6,904 nt of DNA from an uncultured Clostridia bacterium (GTDB taxonomy: Bacteria > Bacillota > Clostridia > Lachnospirales > CAG-274). Below are positions 6,038 through 6,904 of this stretch, in pieces. The stretch is from positions 1-6,904 of the forward strand of contig CANRCU010000128.1 in assembly GCA_947629215.1 (NCBI GenBank). The letters are read 5' to 3'. The translations under genes were made by a program, and so were the position numbers. Within the stretch, counting starts at the first letter, position 1, and every line of letters begins with the position of its first letter. The notes beneath the pieces were generated by a model. The model made no database searches, had not been told where the DNA came from, and worked only from the letters and a program-made list of their open reading frames with translations.

Positions 6038-6904
6038 CGCCAAAGAGGCGGACTTACACAGTCGGTCAGGTCTTTGTTTATCAGATTTGGTATGAATCGT
6101 TTGTAACATCTGCCCGAAAAGGCAAAGTGGGGCAGGCTGTAAAAAGGCATATCAGTCGGAACGATAAATTCATAAAGCGTATCCGCTATAACGCCTGCGG
6201 GGTGGTTTTCCGTAAGAAGCTGTTCTATATCTTCTTCGGCATAAAAATCCGAATCGCTGTCTGCAAGCATCTCAGACGTATGATCGAGGGGGCAGATAAC
6301 TTTTGTGTCTTTGCCCGTTTCAAGCTTGACCGCAGCCGCAAGAGAACCCGCAGAAATGCCTTCGCCTATGATATAAATGCCGTTTTCGGAGGTTTCTCTT
6401 TCGGCGCAAGGGAAGGAAGTTTTTTTGTTTCTCAATTTTTCTATAAGTATTTCGGAAAATTTTTTACCAAAGGGTACGCCGCAGATATAGGGTATACCAA
6501 ATTTTTTTTGCATATACTCGGCAGCCGCAAGCCCGCTGTAGGATATTACAAGATCGACTTCCGCCGAGGCTGCTTTTTTTATGTCGTCAAGAGATGAATC
6601 CATAGCAAGACAGGAAACTATCTCAAAACCGTTTTCGCAAAGCAGTTTTTTTATACTGCCGACAGAGCCGTTTATTGAAAAATCAAGCGGTGTTGCGCCA
6701 AGGATATTTATACCGTTTTTTATTTTGGGCAGCTCGTGGGCATATTCTTTTATTATTGTAAGAAAAGCCTCTGATGAGCCTCTTAAATATGAGTGAGTGC
6801 CGTTTGTATGAAATGCAAAAGTGCGTATGCCGCTGCGGTTTTCTATTTCCTCTGCTATGGCGTCGAAGTCTACGCCCGTCATCATCGGCATGGGCGAACC
6901 GCAG
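6034..6904 (-). CDS. Nitrogenase component-1-like subunit, 5' end beyond window (paralogue of the 2929-3951 gene)
   Basis: The last 289 codons of a compact component-1-like protein. An ATG at 6891 could be taken as a start, but the frame stays open to the edge and the residues before it (CGSP) continue an alignment with the paralogue: CGSPMPMM here against IGTPVPAV there. The true start, with the cluster-binding N-terminus, lies outside the window. Counting from the first visible residue, motifs shared with the 340-residue paralogue are GTHSYLRG (35-42), LGATPLD (68-74), MDSSLDDIKKA (101-111), SGLAAAEYMQKKFG (123-136) and LPHFAFSGR (257-265). A third Rossmann-like unit starts near NGIYIIGEG (174-182), and a short tail absent from the paralogue (266-289) ends it. 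It precedes the Fe-protein gene by 42 bp on the same strand. It could be a second K-type subunit, or half of a NifEN-like scaffold pair; the missing upstream sequence decides. Catalytic role unknown. Confidence 0.8.
   Translation of the reverse strand, partial: CGSPMPMMTGVDFDAIAEEIENRSGIRTFAFHTNGTHSYLRGSSEAFLTIIKEYAHELPKIKNGINILGATPLDFSINGSVGSIKKLLCENGFEIVSCLAMDSSLDDIKKAASAEVDLVISYSGLAAAEYMQKKFGIPYICGVPFGKKFSEILIEKLRNKKTSFPCAERETSENGIYIIGEGISAGSLAAAVKLETGKDTKVICPLDHTSEMLADSDSDFYAEEDIEQLLTENHPAGVIADTLYEFIVPTDMPFYSLPHFAFSGRCYKRFIPNLINKDLTDCVSPPLWR

Noticed and set aside
6889..6891. ATG at 6891 as the start of the first subunit gene
   Set aside because: The frame remains open to the edge, and the four residues before it align with the paralogue, so the gene continues beyond the window.

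Overview
All seven genes lie on the minus strand, are read from position 6904 down to 1, and are packed almost without gaps. The dense Shine-Dalgarno sites (AGGGAGGA, GGGAGGT, AAAGGAG), the oxygen-sensitive protein families and the moderate GC content suggest an obligate anaerobe, probably a clostridial Bacillota. That placement is an inference; no taxonomic marker gene is present.

The 5' half of the transcript (6904 to 2929) encodes a nitrogenase-like set. It contains the 3' end of a compact component-1-like subunit (6034-6904), an intact Fe-protein (NifH-like) reductase (5227-5991), a NifD-like component-1 subunit (3948-5234) and a second compact NifK-like subunit (2929-3951). The last is a paralogue of the partial gene. 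The Fe protein keeps its P-loop and both [4Fe-4S] cysteines. By manual alignment, the D-like subunit lacks the Cys and His that hold FeMo-cofactor in NifD. No nifB, nifE or nifN is recognisable here. This is therefore not a dinitrogen-fixing nitrogenase but a relative of the group IV and later nitrogenase-like reductases (the NflHD/CfbCD/Mar neighbourhood), with unknown substrate.

The 3' half (2908 to 1) encodes [NiFe]-hydrogenase maturation proteins: complete hypF, complete hypC and the first 134 codons of hypD. HypF starts the synthesis of the cyanide ligands. HypC and HypD form the scaffold on which the Fe(CN)2CO unit is built.

The spacings are ATGA overlaps, an 8-bp overlap and 20-bp gaps that each hold a ribosome binding site, so the two halves look like one operon. 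The most interesting point is this pairing of an undescribed HDK-type nitrogenase-like reductase with the Hyp machinery. Possible explanations are that it supports active-site assembly (for example the CO ligand, whose anaerobic source is to my knowledge unresolved), that it receives a Hyp-made group itself, or that both parts simply belong to a larger anaerobic redox locus. No gene-free stretch exceeds 42 bp. I saw no RNA gene, CRISPR array, mobile element or convincing terminator.
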